From assembly GCF_010500965.1 (NCBI RefSeq), contig NZ_QVMI01000003.1, positions 244,033 to 308,032 of the forward strand: 64,000 nt of DNA, in the 5' to 3' direction. The number at the start of each line of letters is the position of its first letter. The stretch's first letter is position 1. Shown here piece after piece: positions 54,579-63,792 of the stretch. The stretch comes from Bacteroides sp. 51 (GTDB taxonomy: Bacteria; Bacteroidota; Bacteroidia; Bacteroidales; Bacteroidaceae). Below the pieces are notes generated by a model. It worked only from the letters and a program-made list of their open reading frames with translations, did no database searches and was not told the origin of the DNA. Both the position numbers and the translations under genes were made by a program.

Positions 54579-57500
54579 TCAGTCCGTAATCATTAATTTT
54601 AGCAAATTTGAATAGACAGGGTTTAAATTTAGCAAATGCGGAACTCCTGTGATAAGCATCTGCTTGCGCGCACGGGTCAAGGCAACATTCAATTTCCGGT
54701 CGATTATATTACCATCTTCCTCTATGACATTCGACAACAATCTAAGTTGATAACTCTTGTTCACACAGAACGAGTAAATAATAATATCCCGTTCGCTTCC
54801 CTGGAAACGCTCTACCGTATCTATAAGGATATGATTAAGTGCATCAATCCCCAAACGAGCTATTTCTTTCTTTATCAGTGCAATCTGACTACGATATGGA
54901 GTAATTATACCCAAAGTCCTTGTTGGATCAAACGCAGATCCTGTTCGTTCGTATACACCAACCGCCAATTGGGTTACAATACTTGCTTCGCTATGGTTCA
55001 CCTTTGCAGAAGAAGCGGGTGATTCAGCCTCGGATGGGAAGAAAGCAATTCTTTGATAAGGCACTTGTTCTTCTAGTTGATGGGGTAAACCAACAGATTC
55101 CAGTTTCCCTGCGTAGAAATGGGTATTAGAGAAATGAGCTACTTCGGGGTGCATACGGCCTTGTTTGCATAATATATCTAAAAAGTTATCACAACTCCTA
55201 CCCTTACCAAAGGCTCCCACCACCCCGCCCTTTGGGCACCCCTCCTCTGGCAGGAGGGGAGTTGCGATGCCGCATGGAAACCTGGGTGCAGCATCTTGCT
55301 GCCGGTAAAGACGTTCAAATAACGAATCTTTTAAATTCGTCAACCCAATAGAACGAAGGGATTCTTCGTGAATTTCCGTATGCACCGATGATTGCAGTAC
55401 TACTGCGGGCAATTGTTTATGGTCGCCTATCAGGATAAACTTTCCAATTGTATTTCTCCCATCCTCATTGCGATGACAAAGTAATCCCAAAATCTGCGGC
55501 TCTAAGATTTGGGTAGCCTCATCTACAATGGCAACATCGAATCGTTTTAGCCGGAATATTTCCTGCTTACCGGAAAGCGTGGCCACTGTGCCCACAAATA
55601 TACGGCAACGAGATATGCGATCATTAACCGCCGAACGACGGTTGCAGGAAGAAAGAACATTCTCTATCAGATATTCCCGGTATTGCGGTTCGCAAGACAG
55701 TTCGCTGCCCAAACGAATAAAATCTACCTTGGGAGTGATATTCCTCAAGGCTTTGCAGATTTCATCTACCGCCTTGTTTGTATACGCCAATAGTAATATC
55801 TGGGCACCAGGTTCCTCGCAAAAGGTTTCCACCATCCTCCGGAGTGCACAAGATGTTTTGCCTGTCCCCGGAGGACCTATCAGCAAAAAATAATCCCTGG
55901 CAGCTTTGGCTTTGAGTGCAATCCGGGTAAAATCATCTTCGGCGGAATTTATATCTTCCTCCAAAGAAACATCAAACTCCGGCAATCGCTTACCTAAAAG
56001 TAAATCCCTACGCTCCTGGTTGGCAAATAAAAAAGAAGATAACCCCAGATACATAGATCGGAATGCCGTATCCATAGAATCATGTTCTACTGCATACAAA
56101 CTATCCATCGGCAAAACCGAGGGATTATGCTGGGTTGCCCGAAGGCGAATCTTTATTGTATCCTCCCCAATGGCTTCAATGTTTCCTTTGAAGACCATCT
56201 TATTAGTCACATTATCAGAAGTCGCATTGCGCTGATAAAGCACAATAGCATCTCCCTCCCGAAAATTAGGCAGCGTTTCAATCTCTTCGGGAGATACAGC
56301 ATCCGGCTCCCCTTTCAGAATGACATATGCTTTGTGTTCATCTGCGGCATGGTTATCAACAATTTGCAGATCATACAGTATCTCTCCTGCCTCCCGCTTT
56401 TCTTCCAGGGTTGACAGCCATAAAGCAGCCGCGCCGGTTCTTCCTTCGTAATCTACATCGCCGGATTTAGCGGTATATTGCTCCTTTGTAATAAAATTAT
56501 AAAGAGAATAGAAATAGGCACGCTCTGTTTCCGACAGTTTTGATATCGCCTGTACAGTCCGATCTATTCCCGGGCGTAAGTATTGTTCCCAGAACCGCCC
56601 CTTTATTTTTCTTTCATTTAAAAGATCGGCAGTTATACTTCCTATTTTATCTGCCGTATAATGGATGCTATTGCGCAGCTGAATACTATATTCATCGGCA
56701 ACAATCCGGTTTCTTAAGTTAATCACCCGCCGCACCATAGCCCAGGATGATCGTGCGGGATATAACAGTGGATACCGGGTATAAAGTAAATATGGAGTAA
56801 CATTTTTATGATCCATTTCCATTGAATATTCCAGTACCGCCTGATACAGAAGCATTTGTACCTTGTTATTCTCCTTAGGTGTTACCGTATTACGGATGGA
56901 GTACTCGTCTGCTTTTCCGGATTTCATTTCAATGAACGCACGCATATCCCGTTGCATATAGTCCAAACGCCCCTGGAGTCCCAATGCTTCACAAATGTAA
57001 GATGGTTCGAGAACTGCATCCGTTTTATCTAATTGGTACCCCGACTGCTTAAATATCTCCTGCACCGCTTGCCGGATATGTTCGAAATGCATGCGGCAAT
57101 CAGCAAAAAATGCCGCTTCTTCTTTAGGATCTTGCAGGTCCTTACATGCAGCCAGTTCTATAGGATAAGTCCGGAATGCCTTCTTCATGCATTCCATATA
57201 ATCCGGTTCATATTTGGCGTAAATCCATTCGTCCAGAAAGAGGTTTACGATATTACCCAAGAGAATGGGACGCGCATTTTGTACGGGTTGCAGTTTGGTT
57301 AACTGATAATTGAACGGATGATGCCCGTAATCTTTATAACACTCGGCCAGCGAACTGATATCCAGCAAATAATCTGGTTCGAGAACGATAAACCGGGGAG
57401 TAAGTATCCCATCTTCATCTTCGGACACATCCAGAAGATTTAATTGTGCATGCTGCCAAAGCAGTTCACAGGTTTCGGCAAACTCATCGTTAATTTCCGG

Positions 57501-58019
57501 CAGGTTGTAACGCACGCGTAAGGGTTCATCGGTAATTGCATCTGTAGGAATTACATACAGATAGAGTTCATCCATATATTGAAAGCAGACGCGCATCCGT
57601 TTAGCCACCTGTTTGCCAGGCGCCTTTACTATATAAGTAGCATCGGTTTTAGGGAGCAATCGATATAATTCTTTCGGAATATCTGTCTGATAAACCTTAC
57701 GAATAAAGAAAGCCAGCGTTTTGATATCACGCAACAGGTTCTCTTGCCCGGCTTCTTCCTGCCGGTTCAGTATCTTATTTGAAGTAATACGAAAGGTGTG
57801 TAAACGGTTCTGCTCTACATGATTCAGACCGACCTTTACAGCCACATAGTTTATCCGGGCGGAAAGATCGGTCATTTGCAGGCTCTCGCTTTGCATTTGC
57901 TCACGGCATATGCGTTCCAGCAAATCACGAATTTGCTTGTAGCGAGTCTTTAGTGTGATGTTTTCTGCTTTACAAGCGGAAAGGAGGATTTCAAAACAGT
58001 CGCTTATTTCAAATTCCAT
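54579..58019 (-). CDS. Superfamily 1 DNA/RNA helicase with an internal PD-(D/E)xK nuclease domain
   Basis: The 1146-residue protein has no signal peptide. In the N-terminal half GLQGRLDYMQRDMRAFIEMKSGKADE (D353, E364, K366) is a RecB/Cas4-type nuclease core, preceded by LGNIVNLFLDEWI, which resembles the entry helix of such nucleases. The helicase half has GPPGTGKTS (Walker A, from 715), VDEATQ (motif II), GDHKQLP (motif III), a QGRMHPEVAHFSN block, ITPYRSQ, TVERFQGSERDIIIYS (motif V) and NVALTRARK (motif VI). This is the Dna2/UPF1-like group. It overlaps tatC by 11 bp, so it is co-transcribed with tatAC. Between motifs III and the GRMHP block sits an in-frame 25-codon repeat insert, listed separately. 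A role in DNA repair or end processing is the best guess; defence is possible. Confidence 0.88.
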   Translation of the reverse strand: MEFEISDCFEILLSACKAENITLKTRYKQIRDLLERICREQMQSESLQMTDLSARINYVAVKVGLNHVEQNRLHTFRITSNKILNRQEEAGQENLLRDIKTLAFFIRKVYQTDIPKELYRLLPKTDATYIVKAPGKQVAKRMRVCFQYMDELYLYVIPTDAITDEPLRVRYNLPEINDEFAETCELLWQHAQLNLLDVSEDEDGILTPRFIVLEPDYLLDISSLAECYKDYGHHPFNYQLTKLQPVQNARPILLGNIVNLFLDEWIYAKYEPDYMECMKKAFRTYPIELAACKDLQDPKEEAAFFADCRMHFEHIRQAVQEIFKQSGYQLDKTDAVLEPSYICEALGLQGRLDYMQRDMRAFIEMKSGKADEYSIRNTVTPKENNKVQMLLYQAVLEYSMEMDHKNVTPYLLYTRYPLLYPARSSWAMVRRVINLRNRIVADEYSIQLRNSIHYTADKIGSITADLLNERKIKGRFWEQYLRPGIDRTVQAISKLSETERAYFYSLYNFITKEQYTAKSGDVDYEGRTGAAALWLSTLEEKREAGEILYDLQIVDNHAADEHKAYVILKGEPDAVSPEEIETLPNFREGDAIVLYQRNATSDNVTNKMVFKGNIEAIGEDTIKIRLRATQHNPSVLPMDSLYAVEHDSMDTAFRSMYLGLSSFLFANQERRDLLLGKRLPEFDVSLEEDINSAEDDFTRIALKAKAARDYFLLIGPPGTGKTSCALRRMVETFCEEPGAQILLLAYTNKAVDEICKALRNITPKVDFIRLGSELSCEPQYREYLIENVLSSCNRRSAVNDRISRCRIFVGTVATLSGKQEIFRLKRFDVAIVDEATQILEPQILGLLCHRNEDGRNTIGKFILIGDHKQLPAVVLQSSVHTEIHEESLRSIGLTNLKDSLFERLYRQQDAAPRFPCGIATPLLPEEGCPKGGVVGAFGKGRSCDNFLDILCKQGRMHPEVAHFSNTHFYAGKLESVGLPHQLEEQVPYQRIAFFPSEAESPASSAKVNHSEASIVTQLAVGVYERTGSAFDPTRTLGIITPYRSQIALIKKEIARLGIDALNHILIDTVERFQGSERDIIIYSFCVNKSYQLRLLSNVIEEDGNIIDRKLNVALTRARKQMLITGVPHLLNLNPVYSNLLKLMITD
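55192..55264. repeat. REP-like element inserted in frame in the helicase gene
   Basis: Outer arms CAACTCC / GGAGTTG and inner stem CCCCTCCT / AGGAGGGG (55239-55246, 55252-55259), with GCCCTTTGGGC between. Its high GC and stem structure differ from the flanking coding sequence. It encodes TPLLPEEGCPKGGVVGAFG and neighbours without stop or frameshift. Elements of this look are common in Bacteroidales intergenic gaps. Confidence 0.65.
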
Positions 58020-58821
58020 CCTTTTCCTCCTCTTCTTTCTCCTTATCCTTAATCATCAGGATGCTTAATTCATAGAGCAGATACAGAGGAAGAGCTACAG
58101 CGGTTAAAGTAAATGGGTCGCCTGTCGGAGTAATAACTGCCGCCAGTACAGTAATAAGTACAGCAGCATGGCGACGATATTTGCGAAGAAAAGCTTTATT
58201 GATAACACCCAGCAAAGAAAGCAACCAGGTTACAAGTGGCAATTCAAATGCCAGTCCCATGCATAAGATCAGCATCATAAAGTTATCAATATATGAATTG
58301 AGCGAAATCTGATTCTCAATAGCCGAACTGAGCTGATAGGTAGAAAGGAAACGGAGCGTAAGCGGATAAACCATAAAATATCCGAGCAATACCCCCAGAA
58401 AAAACATCCCGGCGCCAAGCGCCAGTGCTTTCTTCACACCTTTACGCTCACCCGGATAAAGTGCGGGACTGATAAAACGCCAGATCTCAAATAAAATATA
58501 AGGAGCAATAGTAATCACGGCCATCCACACAGAAGTAGAGATATGGATAAAGAATGGAGCAGCCAGATTAATATTAATCAGTTTAACCTCAAAGTACTGA
58601 GTAAAGAAATCACCTGTCAGGTTGAGTGCCGTACCGATTTTATGCAAGTACTGATAAAAGATAAAATCGTTATGGCATGGAGCCATCACCACGTTTTCGA
58701 ATATCCACGGCATAGCAATAAAATATCCTATACCCAATATCAATAACGCACCAATAACCCGGAAGAGCATCATACGAAGCTCATCCAGATGATCCCAAAA
58801 GGTTAATTCTTTTTCTGCCAA
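58009..58821 (-). CDS. tatC: Sec-independent translocase subunit TatC
   Basis: The 270-residue membrane protein has six predicted spans. The N-terminal LTFWDHLDELRMMLFR is the TatC signature that binds the twin-arginine signal, and FEIWRFISPALYPGERKG is the conserved first periplasmic-to-cytoplasmic motif region. The C-terminal ITPTGDPFTLTAVALPLYLLYELSI is also typical. A highly charged tail (KDKEKEEEEKDG) ends the protein. It forms the receptor of the Tat export system with TatA, whose stop lies 1 bp upstream. The next gene (helicase) overlaps it by 11 bp. Confidence 0.97.
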   Translation of the reverse strand: MAEKELTFWDHLDELRMMLFRVIGALLILGIGYFIAMPWIFENVVMAPCHNDFIFYQYLHKIGTALNLTGDFFTQYFEVKLININLAAPFFIHISTSVWMAVITIAPYILFEIWRFISPALYPGERKGVKKALALGAGMFFLGVLLGYFMVYPLTLRFLSTYQLSSAIENQISLNSYIDNFMMLILCMGLAFELPLVTWLLSLLGVINKAFLRKYRRHAAVLITVLAAVITPTGDPFTLTAVALPLYLLYELSILMIKDKEKEEEEKDGI

Positions 58822-58822
58822 A

Positions 58823-59053
58823 CTAGTTTAGATTCGGATCTTTTTTCTGTTCCGATGGTTTTTCAATATCTTCTTTGGCTTTATTGATCTCGTCTTTGGC
58901 CTCGTTCACGCCTTCTTTAAAGCTTTTCACTCCCTTTCCGAGCCCCTTCATTAGTTCGGGGATTTTCTTACCGCCAAATAGCAAAAGTATAAGCAATGCT
59001 ACAATAAGTATTTCATATCCGCTAAGGAAGCTTATCAGTAGATAGTTCATCAT
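58823..59053 (-). CDS. tatA: Sec-independent translocase subunit TatA
   Basis: The 76-residue protein has one N-terminal span ([20 protein letters not shown]) with the FGGKKIPEL hinge, an amphipathic helix ([22 protein letters not shown]) and a charged tail. These are the TatA/E features; TatA oligomers form the passage for folded proteins. Two ATGs in a row start the gene at 59053. It is the first gene of tatA-tatC-helicase, with a good promoter. Confidence 0.95.
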   Translation of the reverse strand: MMNYLLISFLSGYEILIVALLILLLFGGKKIPELMKGLGKGVKSFKEGVNEAKDEINKAKEDIEKPSEQKKDPNLN

Positions 59054-59072
59054 ATTCGGTTTTTATTAGATT

Positions 59073-59106
59073 CAAATTTAGATATAATCAATAATGAATG
59101 CCCAAA
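59073..59106 (-). promoter_or_regulatory. Promoter of the tatA operon
   Basis: Minus strand TAAATTTG (59073-59080) as -7 and TTTG (59103-59106) as -33, separated by 22 bp; the best-formed promoter in the window. Confidence 0.6.
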
Positions 59107-59142
59107 TGTAGATAAAAAAAAGCAAAAGCCGCCGCCTTGGAG

Positions 59143-61662
59143 CTAATTTTCTTGATAATATACGCGTTTCACCCGGGAAGATACACTTGTCAGTACCTCA
59201 TAAGGAATAGTACCCAATTTATCCGATAGATACGTTATCGGCAGGTCATCGCCAAATACGATGACTTGATCTCCTTCCCGGCAATCGATATCCGTTACGT
59301 CGATCATACAAACATCCATGCAGATATTTCCGATGTATGAAGCCGGCTGACCGTTTACCAGACAATATGCATTTCTATTCCCCAGGTGGCGGTTCAGGCC
59401 ATCGGCATAGCCAATGGGCAATGCAGCAATCCGTGAGTCTCGGGTCAGTACCCCCTTCCGGCTATACCCTACGGTTTCATTAGCAGGGACATTACGTATT
59501 TGCAGTATGGTAGTCTTAAGTGTACTTACATTATTTATAATAGCATTGGTTGCCGGGTCGATGCCATACAACCCGATACCCAGGCGTACCATATCAAATT
59601 GTGCTTCCGGGAATCGCTCTGCTCCTGCCGAGTTACAGATATGGCGAAGTATGCGATGCGTAAATGCTTCCTGGAATTCAGTAGAAACCCGATCGAATAG
59701 TGCAATCTGCCCGCGGGTAAACTCATCGAACGCTGCGCTGTCGCTTCCTACCAGGTGAGAGAATATGGAACGGGGAATGACGGTACTCTGCCCCTTCAGG
59801 CGTTTAATCAGTAACGGCATATCTTCCGGATTAAACCCGAGCCGGTGCATGCCCGTATCTATCTTGATATGAATCGGGAAATTGGTTACCCCTTCCTTTT
59901 CTGCTGCCCGGATGAGTGCTTCGAGGATATGAAAATTATAAATCTCCGGTTCAAGCTTATAATCGAACATCGTTTTGAAGGCAGTCAGTTCCGGATTCAT
60001 TACGATGATAGAAGCAGTTACTCCCGCTTTCCGCAAGTCCGAACCTTCGTCGGCCACCGCCACCGCCAGATAATCGGCGCGATGCTCCTGAAGCGTTTTG
60101 GCCACCTCGTATGAACCCGCTCCGTAGGCCGAAGCCTTCACCATACAAATCACTTTGGTTTTAGGGTGTAGCCCGGCACGGAAATGATTCAGGTTATCGA
60201 CCAATGCACTCAGGTTGATTTCCAGTATAGTTTCATGCACTTTCAGTTCCAGCGCTTCGGATATCCGTTCAAATCCAAAGCTGCGCGCACCTTTTATCAG
60301 AATAATCTCATCATGTAGGTTCCGGAACACTTCGGAACTCAGGAAGGCATCGGTGTTCGGGAAGAAGTACTTCTCCATGATTGCCTTTCCGGTGGTAGAA
60401 TCAAAGCGACCGGCTGCCGAAGCAATGTCGCTACCTACCCCGATAATCTTTCCGATATTCTTGCTATGCACCAACTGGGCCACCCGCCGGTATAAGGTAG
60501 AAGCGCTTTGTCCGGTTTCCAGTATATCCGACAAGATCAACGTGCGTTTGAGTTTCTTATCCTGCGAACGGCGATAGAGAAAATCAAGGGCAATATCCAA
60601 CGAAACCAGGTCCGAGTTATAGCTATCATTAATCAGTACGCAATTATTCTTTCCTTCTTTCACCTCGAGGCGCATGGCTACGGGTTCCAGAAGAGCCATG
60701 CGTTCGGTTATCAGCTCGGGCGGTAACATCAGGTATACACAGGCGCCCAGGCAATTCAATGAGTTTTCGATAGAGGCATCATCTATAAACGGTATCTGAT
60801 AGGTATTATCCATTTCCAGATAGCGGTAGTGAATGACGGTATGGTCTTTCTTTTTCTCTATTTTATTTATAAAGAGCGGTTTATCTTTATCTACCATCGA
60901 CCAGGCAATCTCACGGGCCGACATCAATGATTTGGACATACAATTCACAATCATTTCATTGTCGCCGTTGTAGATAATGACGTCGCAGCCTTTAAAGAGT
61001 TGTAGCTTTTCCTGGCACTTCTCTTGTAGGGAGAAGAAGTTTTCCTGGTGGGCACCGCCAATAGTGGTGATGATACCGATTGTAGGTTTTATTATGGTTT
61101 CCAAAGAGCGCATTTCGCCCACTTCGGATATTCCGGCTTCAAAGATGGCGAGTTCCGTTGTCTCGTTCATTTGCCAGACGGAAAGGGGCACACCAATCTG
61201 TGAGTTATAGCTGCGTGGCGAACGGGCAATCACCCGGTCGGGACTTAGCAATTGGTGCAACCATTCTTTTACGATGGTTTTACCGTTACTGCCTGTAACT
61301 CCTATAACGGGCACATTGAAGCGGGCACGATGCAACTCGGCCAGTTTCTGCAATGCTTTCAAAGCGTTGGGTACGAGCAAGAAGTTGCTATCCGGATAGT
61401 CTGCCGGCCTGATATCTATCGCTGGTTCTTTACCCCTTGTGGGGGGATGGGTTTCGATTACAAAATTCCGTACACCGCGGGCGTACAAATCGGGTATATA
61501 GTTGGAGCCGTTATTCCGTTTGGTATGGAGTGCAAAGAATAAAGTTTCTTCGGGAAAAGACAGCGATCTGCTGTCTGTTAATAACCAATCAATTGAAGCC
61601 TCAGCACCACCAATCCGCTTTGCTCCGATCAATTCTGTAATGAATTCAATAGCGTATGACAT
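59143..61662 (-). CDS. murF-alr: MurF-alanine racemase fusion (cell-wall precursor synthesis)
   Basis: This 839-residue cytosolic enzyme joins two peptidoglycan steps. Residues 1-455 are UDP-MurNAc-tripeptide:D-Ala-D-Ala ligase: GVTGSNGKTIVKEWL (ATP loop), IFEAGISEVGEM, and INDSYNSD (ligand-binding Asn/Asp). Residues about 465-839 are alanine racemase: INLSALVDNLNHFR, VKASAYGAG with the PLP lysine (K509), HIKIDTGMHRLGF and ICMDVCMIDV with the C-terminal Tyr domain. The fusion is a known Bacteroidetes arrangement. The start at 61662 lies inside the end of the GSCFA gene (34-bp overlap), so the two are probably translated from one mRNA. Confidence 0.96.
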   Translation of the reverse strand: MSYAIEFITELIGAKRIGGAEASIDWLLTDSRSLSFPEETLFFALHTKRNNGSNYIPDLYARGVRNFVIETHPPTRGKEPAIDIRPADYPDSNFLLVPNALKALQKLAELHRARFNVPVIGVTGSNGKTIVKEWLHQLLSPDRVIARSPRSYNSQIGVPLSVWQMNETTELAIFEAGISEVGEMRSLETIIKPTIGIITTIGGAHQENFFSLQEKCQEKLQLFKGCDVIIYNGDNEMIVNCMSKSLMSAREIAWSMVDKDKPLFINKIEKKKDHTVIHYRYLEMDNTYQIPFIDDASIENSLNCLGACVYLMLPPELITERMALLEPVAMRLEVKEGKNNCVLINDSYNSDLVSLDIALDFLYRRSQDKKLKRTLILSDILETGQSASTLYRRVAQLVHSKNIGKIIGVGSDIASAAGRFDSTTGKAIMEKYFFPNTDAFLSSEVFRNLHDEIILIKGARSFGFERISEALELKVHETILEINLSALVDNLNHFRAGLHPKTKVICMVKASAYGAGSYEVAKTLQEHRADYLAVAVADEGSDLRKAGVTASIIVMNPELTAFKTMFDYKLEPEIYNFHILEALIRAAEKEGVTNFPIHIKIDTGMHRLGFNPEDMPLLIKRLKGQSTVIPRSIFSHLVGSDSAAFDEFTRGQIALFDRVSTEFQEAFTHRILRHICNSAGAERFPEAQFDMVRLGIGLYGIDPATNAIINNVSTLKTTILQIRNVPANETVGYSRKGVLTRDSRIAALPIGYADGLNRHLGNRNAYCLVNGQPASYIGNICMDVCMIDVTDIDCREGDQVIVFGDDLPITYLSDKLGTIPYEVLTSVSSRVKRVYYQEN

Positions 61663-62627
61663 CTCTCTTTTTCTTTTTCAAAATCTAAGTTCGGATATTT
61701 TTCTTCAATTCCGTTTATTTTTAACACTATTTGTTTTAAAAAAGCTCTATAGGCTGTAGACTCCTTATTTATAGGTCTGTGCAGGAGGTCTTTCTTTATT
61801 TTTTGGCATTCTTTGATGATCGTTTGCGTTTGCCGGGAGAAGAAGGATTCGGAGAATCGCTCCCAGACATATTCCAGGGCTAATGGCGAAGGATGATTCA
61901 TGTCTTCGTTGTAGAACCGGTAGTCGCGCAATTCGTCTAATACGATTTCATAAGAGGGGAAATATACCACATGATCGGTGAAAAACTCTTGTAACCGTTC
62001 TATGGCTAATAGTAGAATAGCTTTACTTAATTGATTGCCATGTGCGCCATCTTTCGCATGACGAATGGGGCTTACGGTAAACAGGAATTTGCACGAGGGA
62101 TTCAGTTTCCGGAGGTCTTGTATAAGTTCGGTATAGTCTTTTACGATTTCATCGACAGTCAGGCGGGTACGCTCAAACGTGTTTGCCGGCATCTTGTGGC
62201 AGTTCGATACGATTTGCCCGTTTTCTTTTAGCGTATAAACCCAGGAGGTGCCGAATGTGAGCAACAGGTAATTGAGGTGGGGCAACGAACGGTGTGCCTG
62301 GCTGATGCGGTGATTGATATCACGCAACATTGCCTTCGGATCATTATTGGCAAACGACCCATGATGCATATAGCTGCGATAGTGTTCGTCGTGGAAAAAC
62401 AAATCCGCAGCTGTATACTGTTTGTTCTCCATGATTTGCCGGAGGCTGGCGCGGATAGAATGCGGATTATATAATATTCCGAATGGGTTTACATCGCACC
62501 GGAACTTGGCGTCGGTCAGCATGTTGCCGATGTTCTCGGCAAAACATGATCCCATCAGCATCAGTTGGTCTGAGTGGGATATCTGGGACGAATGGGTAGG
62601 GATGTCTACTCTGGTTCTAAATTCCAT
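61629..62627 (-). CDS. GSCFA-domain protein
   Basis: The 332-residue protein is named for its LMGSCFAENIG motif near residue 25, together with NPFGILYNP, LLLTFGTSWVY and FTVSPIRH. The last two resemble SGNH-hydrolase blocks (Ser in GSCF, His in the C-terminal PIRH region). The domain is widespread in Bacteroidetes with no proven substrate; an esterase or acyltransferase role in the envelope is possible. There is no signal peptide. It is the first gene before murF-alr, with overlapping ends, which suggests a link to cell-wall metabolism. Confidence 0.85.
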   Translation of the reverse strand: MEFRTRVDIPTHSSQISHSDQLMLMGSCFAENIGNMLTDAKFRCDVNPFGILYNPHSIRASLRQIMENKQYTAADLFFHDEHYRSYMHHGSFANNDPKAMLRDINHRISQAHRSLPHLNYLLLTFGTSWVYTLKENGQIVSNCHKMPANTFERTRLTVDEIVKDYTELIQDLRKLNPSCKFLFTVSPIRHAKDGAHGNQLSKAILLLAIERLQEFFTDHVVYFPSYEIVLDELRDYRFYNEDMNHPSPLALEYVWERFSESFFSRQTQTIIKECQKIKKDLLHRPINKESTAYRAFLKQIVLKINGIEEKYPNLDFEKEKERCHTLLNSLQN

Positions 62628-62646
62628 TATACTGCAAATTTCTTTG

Positions 62647-62654
62647 CAAACTTA
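62647..62654 (-). promoter_or_regulatory. -7 box of the GSCFA-murF-alr operon
   Basis: Minus strand TAAGTTTG, 20 bp before the ATG at 62627. Confidence 0.5.
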
Positions 62655-62694
62655 TATAAAAAGAATGACTCTGTGTTCATTCTATTGATATATT

Positions 62695-63735
62695 CTACTC
62701 CCCTTCCCGCCACTGCGAGCGCAGCCGCTGTCCGGTTATCCCTGCATTACCCAAAGGGGTTTCGCTGGTGGTGTCTTTCCCATACACATCTTCCCGGTCA
62801 GGAGTATCTACCACTTCGAGTACGAACTTTCCGTGTGGTTTGGTGGAGGCGGTGATGTCTTTCCCCAACATACTATCCCAGGCTTTTGCGGCTTCTTTTA
62901 ATGGATAAACGGCGGCTACATCTGTTTTTATCTGCCCGTCATTAATCATGCGGGTGATGACTTTCAGTTCCTTTGCAGATTGCTGGATATACATAAACGT
63001 ACCCATTACGAAATACTTCTCAGCTTCATCTTCGGGAATAGGCGATACGGTGCTTACCAGCCTTCCGCCTTTTACCAATAGTGGGAAGGAACGGCGTTGC
63101 GTTTCGCCACCCACGAGGTCGATCACCAGTTTTAGCTCTGTGGCTATCTGTGTGAAGTCTTCCTTTTTATAGTCAATAACCACATCGGCACCCAGCGATT
63201 TCACAAAGTCTTTATCGCCACCCGAAGCCGTAGCATACACAAATGCACCGATTTGATGGGCAAATTGTACGGCATACGCTCCTACTGCACCGGCGGCTCC
63301 ATGTATCAGGACTTTTTGTCCGGCGCGCAACGTTCCGTGGGTGTGCACTGCTTGCCAGGCGGTTTCCGCCACATGGGGTACGGAGGATGCTTCAACAAAC
63401 GACAGGTTGTCGGGCATTTTGGCTGTTTTATTCATATCCGCCACCAGGTACTCGGCATAAGAGCCACCGTTACAGTTGCCATATACCTTATCGCCCACTT
63501 TAAAGCCTTTTACTTTCTCGCCCACGTTTTCTACTACGCCGGCAAAGTCATGTCCCGGTATCCAGGGAAAGTGTAATTCACCGAGCTTTCCAGAGGCTTT
63601 CAGGATATCAATGTGGTTCACAGAAGTAGCATACACCTTTACAAGGATTTGCTTGGTACTTATTTCGGGGATGGGTGCCTTCTCGAACCTCAAGGCTTCG
63701 GAAGAGCCGGAATCATGCAGTCTGATTGAATTCAT
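62695..63735 (-). CDS. Medium-chain NADP-dependent quinone oxidoreductase/alcohol dehydrogenase
   Basis: The protein has 346 residues from the ATG at 63735 (MNSIRLHDSGSSEALRFEKAP); the frame opens with a TTG at 63762 that I reject. It is an MDR-family enzyme: GroES-like half with VNHIDILKASG and PGHDFAGVVENVG, then a Rossmann half with HGAAGAVGAYAVQFA. The zinc-binding cysteines of classic alcohol dehydrogenases are absent, so it belongs to the quinone-reductase group using NADPH. The usual end is at GKFVLEV; here about 35 residues more follow (DREDVYGKDTTSETPLG to SQWREGE), which look unrelated and may come from read-through into formerly intergenic sequence. Stand-alone gene. Confidence 0.85.
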   Translation of the reverse strand: MNSIRLHDSGSSEALRFEKAPIPEISTKQILVKVYATSVNHIDILKASGKLGELHFPWIPGHDFAGVVENVGEKVKGFKVGDKVYGNCNGGSYAEYLVADMNKTAKMPDNLSFVEASSVPHVAETAWQAVHTHGTLRAGQKVLIHGAAGAVGAYAVQFAHQIGAFVYATASGGDKDFVKSLGADVVIDYKKEDFTQIATELKLVIDLVGGETQRRSFPLLVKGGRLVSTVSPIPEDEAEKYFVMGTFMYIQQSAKELKVITRMINDGQIKTDVAAVYPLKEAAKAWDSMLGKDITASTKPHGKFVLEVVDTPDREDVYGKDTTSETPLGNAGITGQRLRSQWREGE

Positions 63736-63792
63736 AATATATGTTTTTATTGTTTTTTCCAATTAATAGAACAACAAATTCCGGGAGATTGT

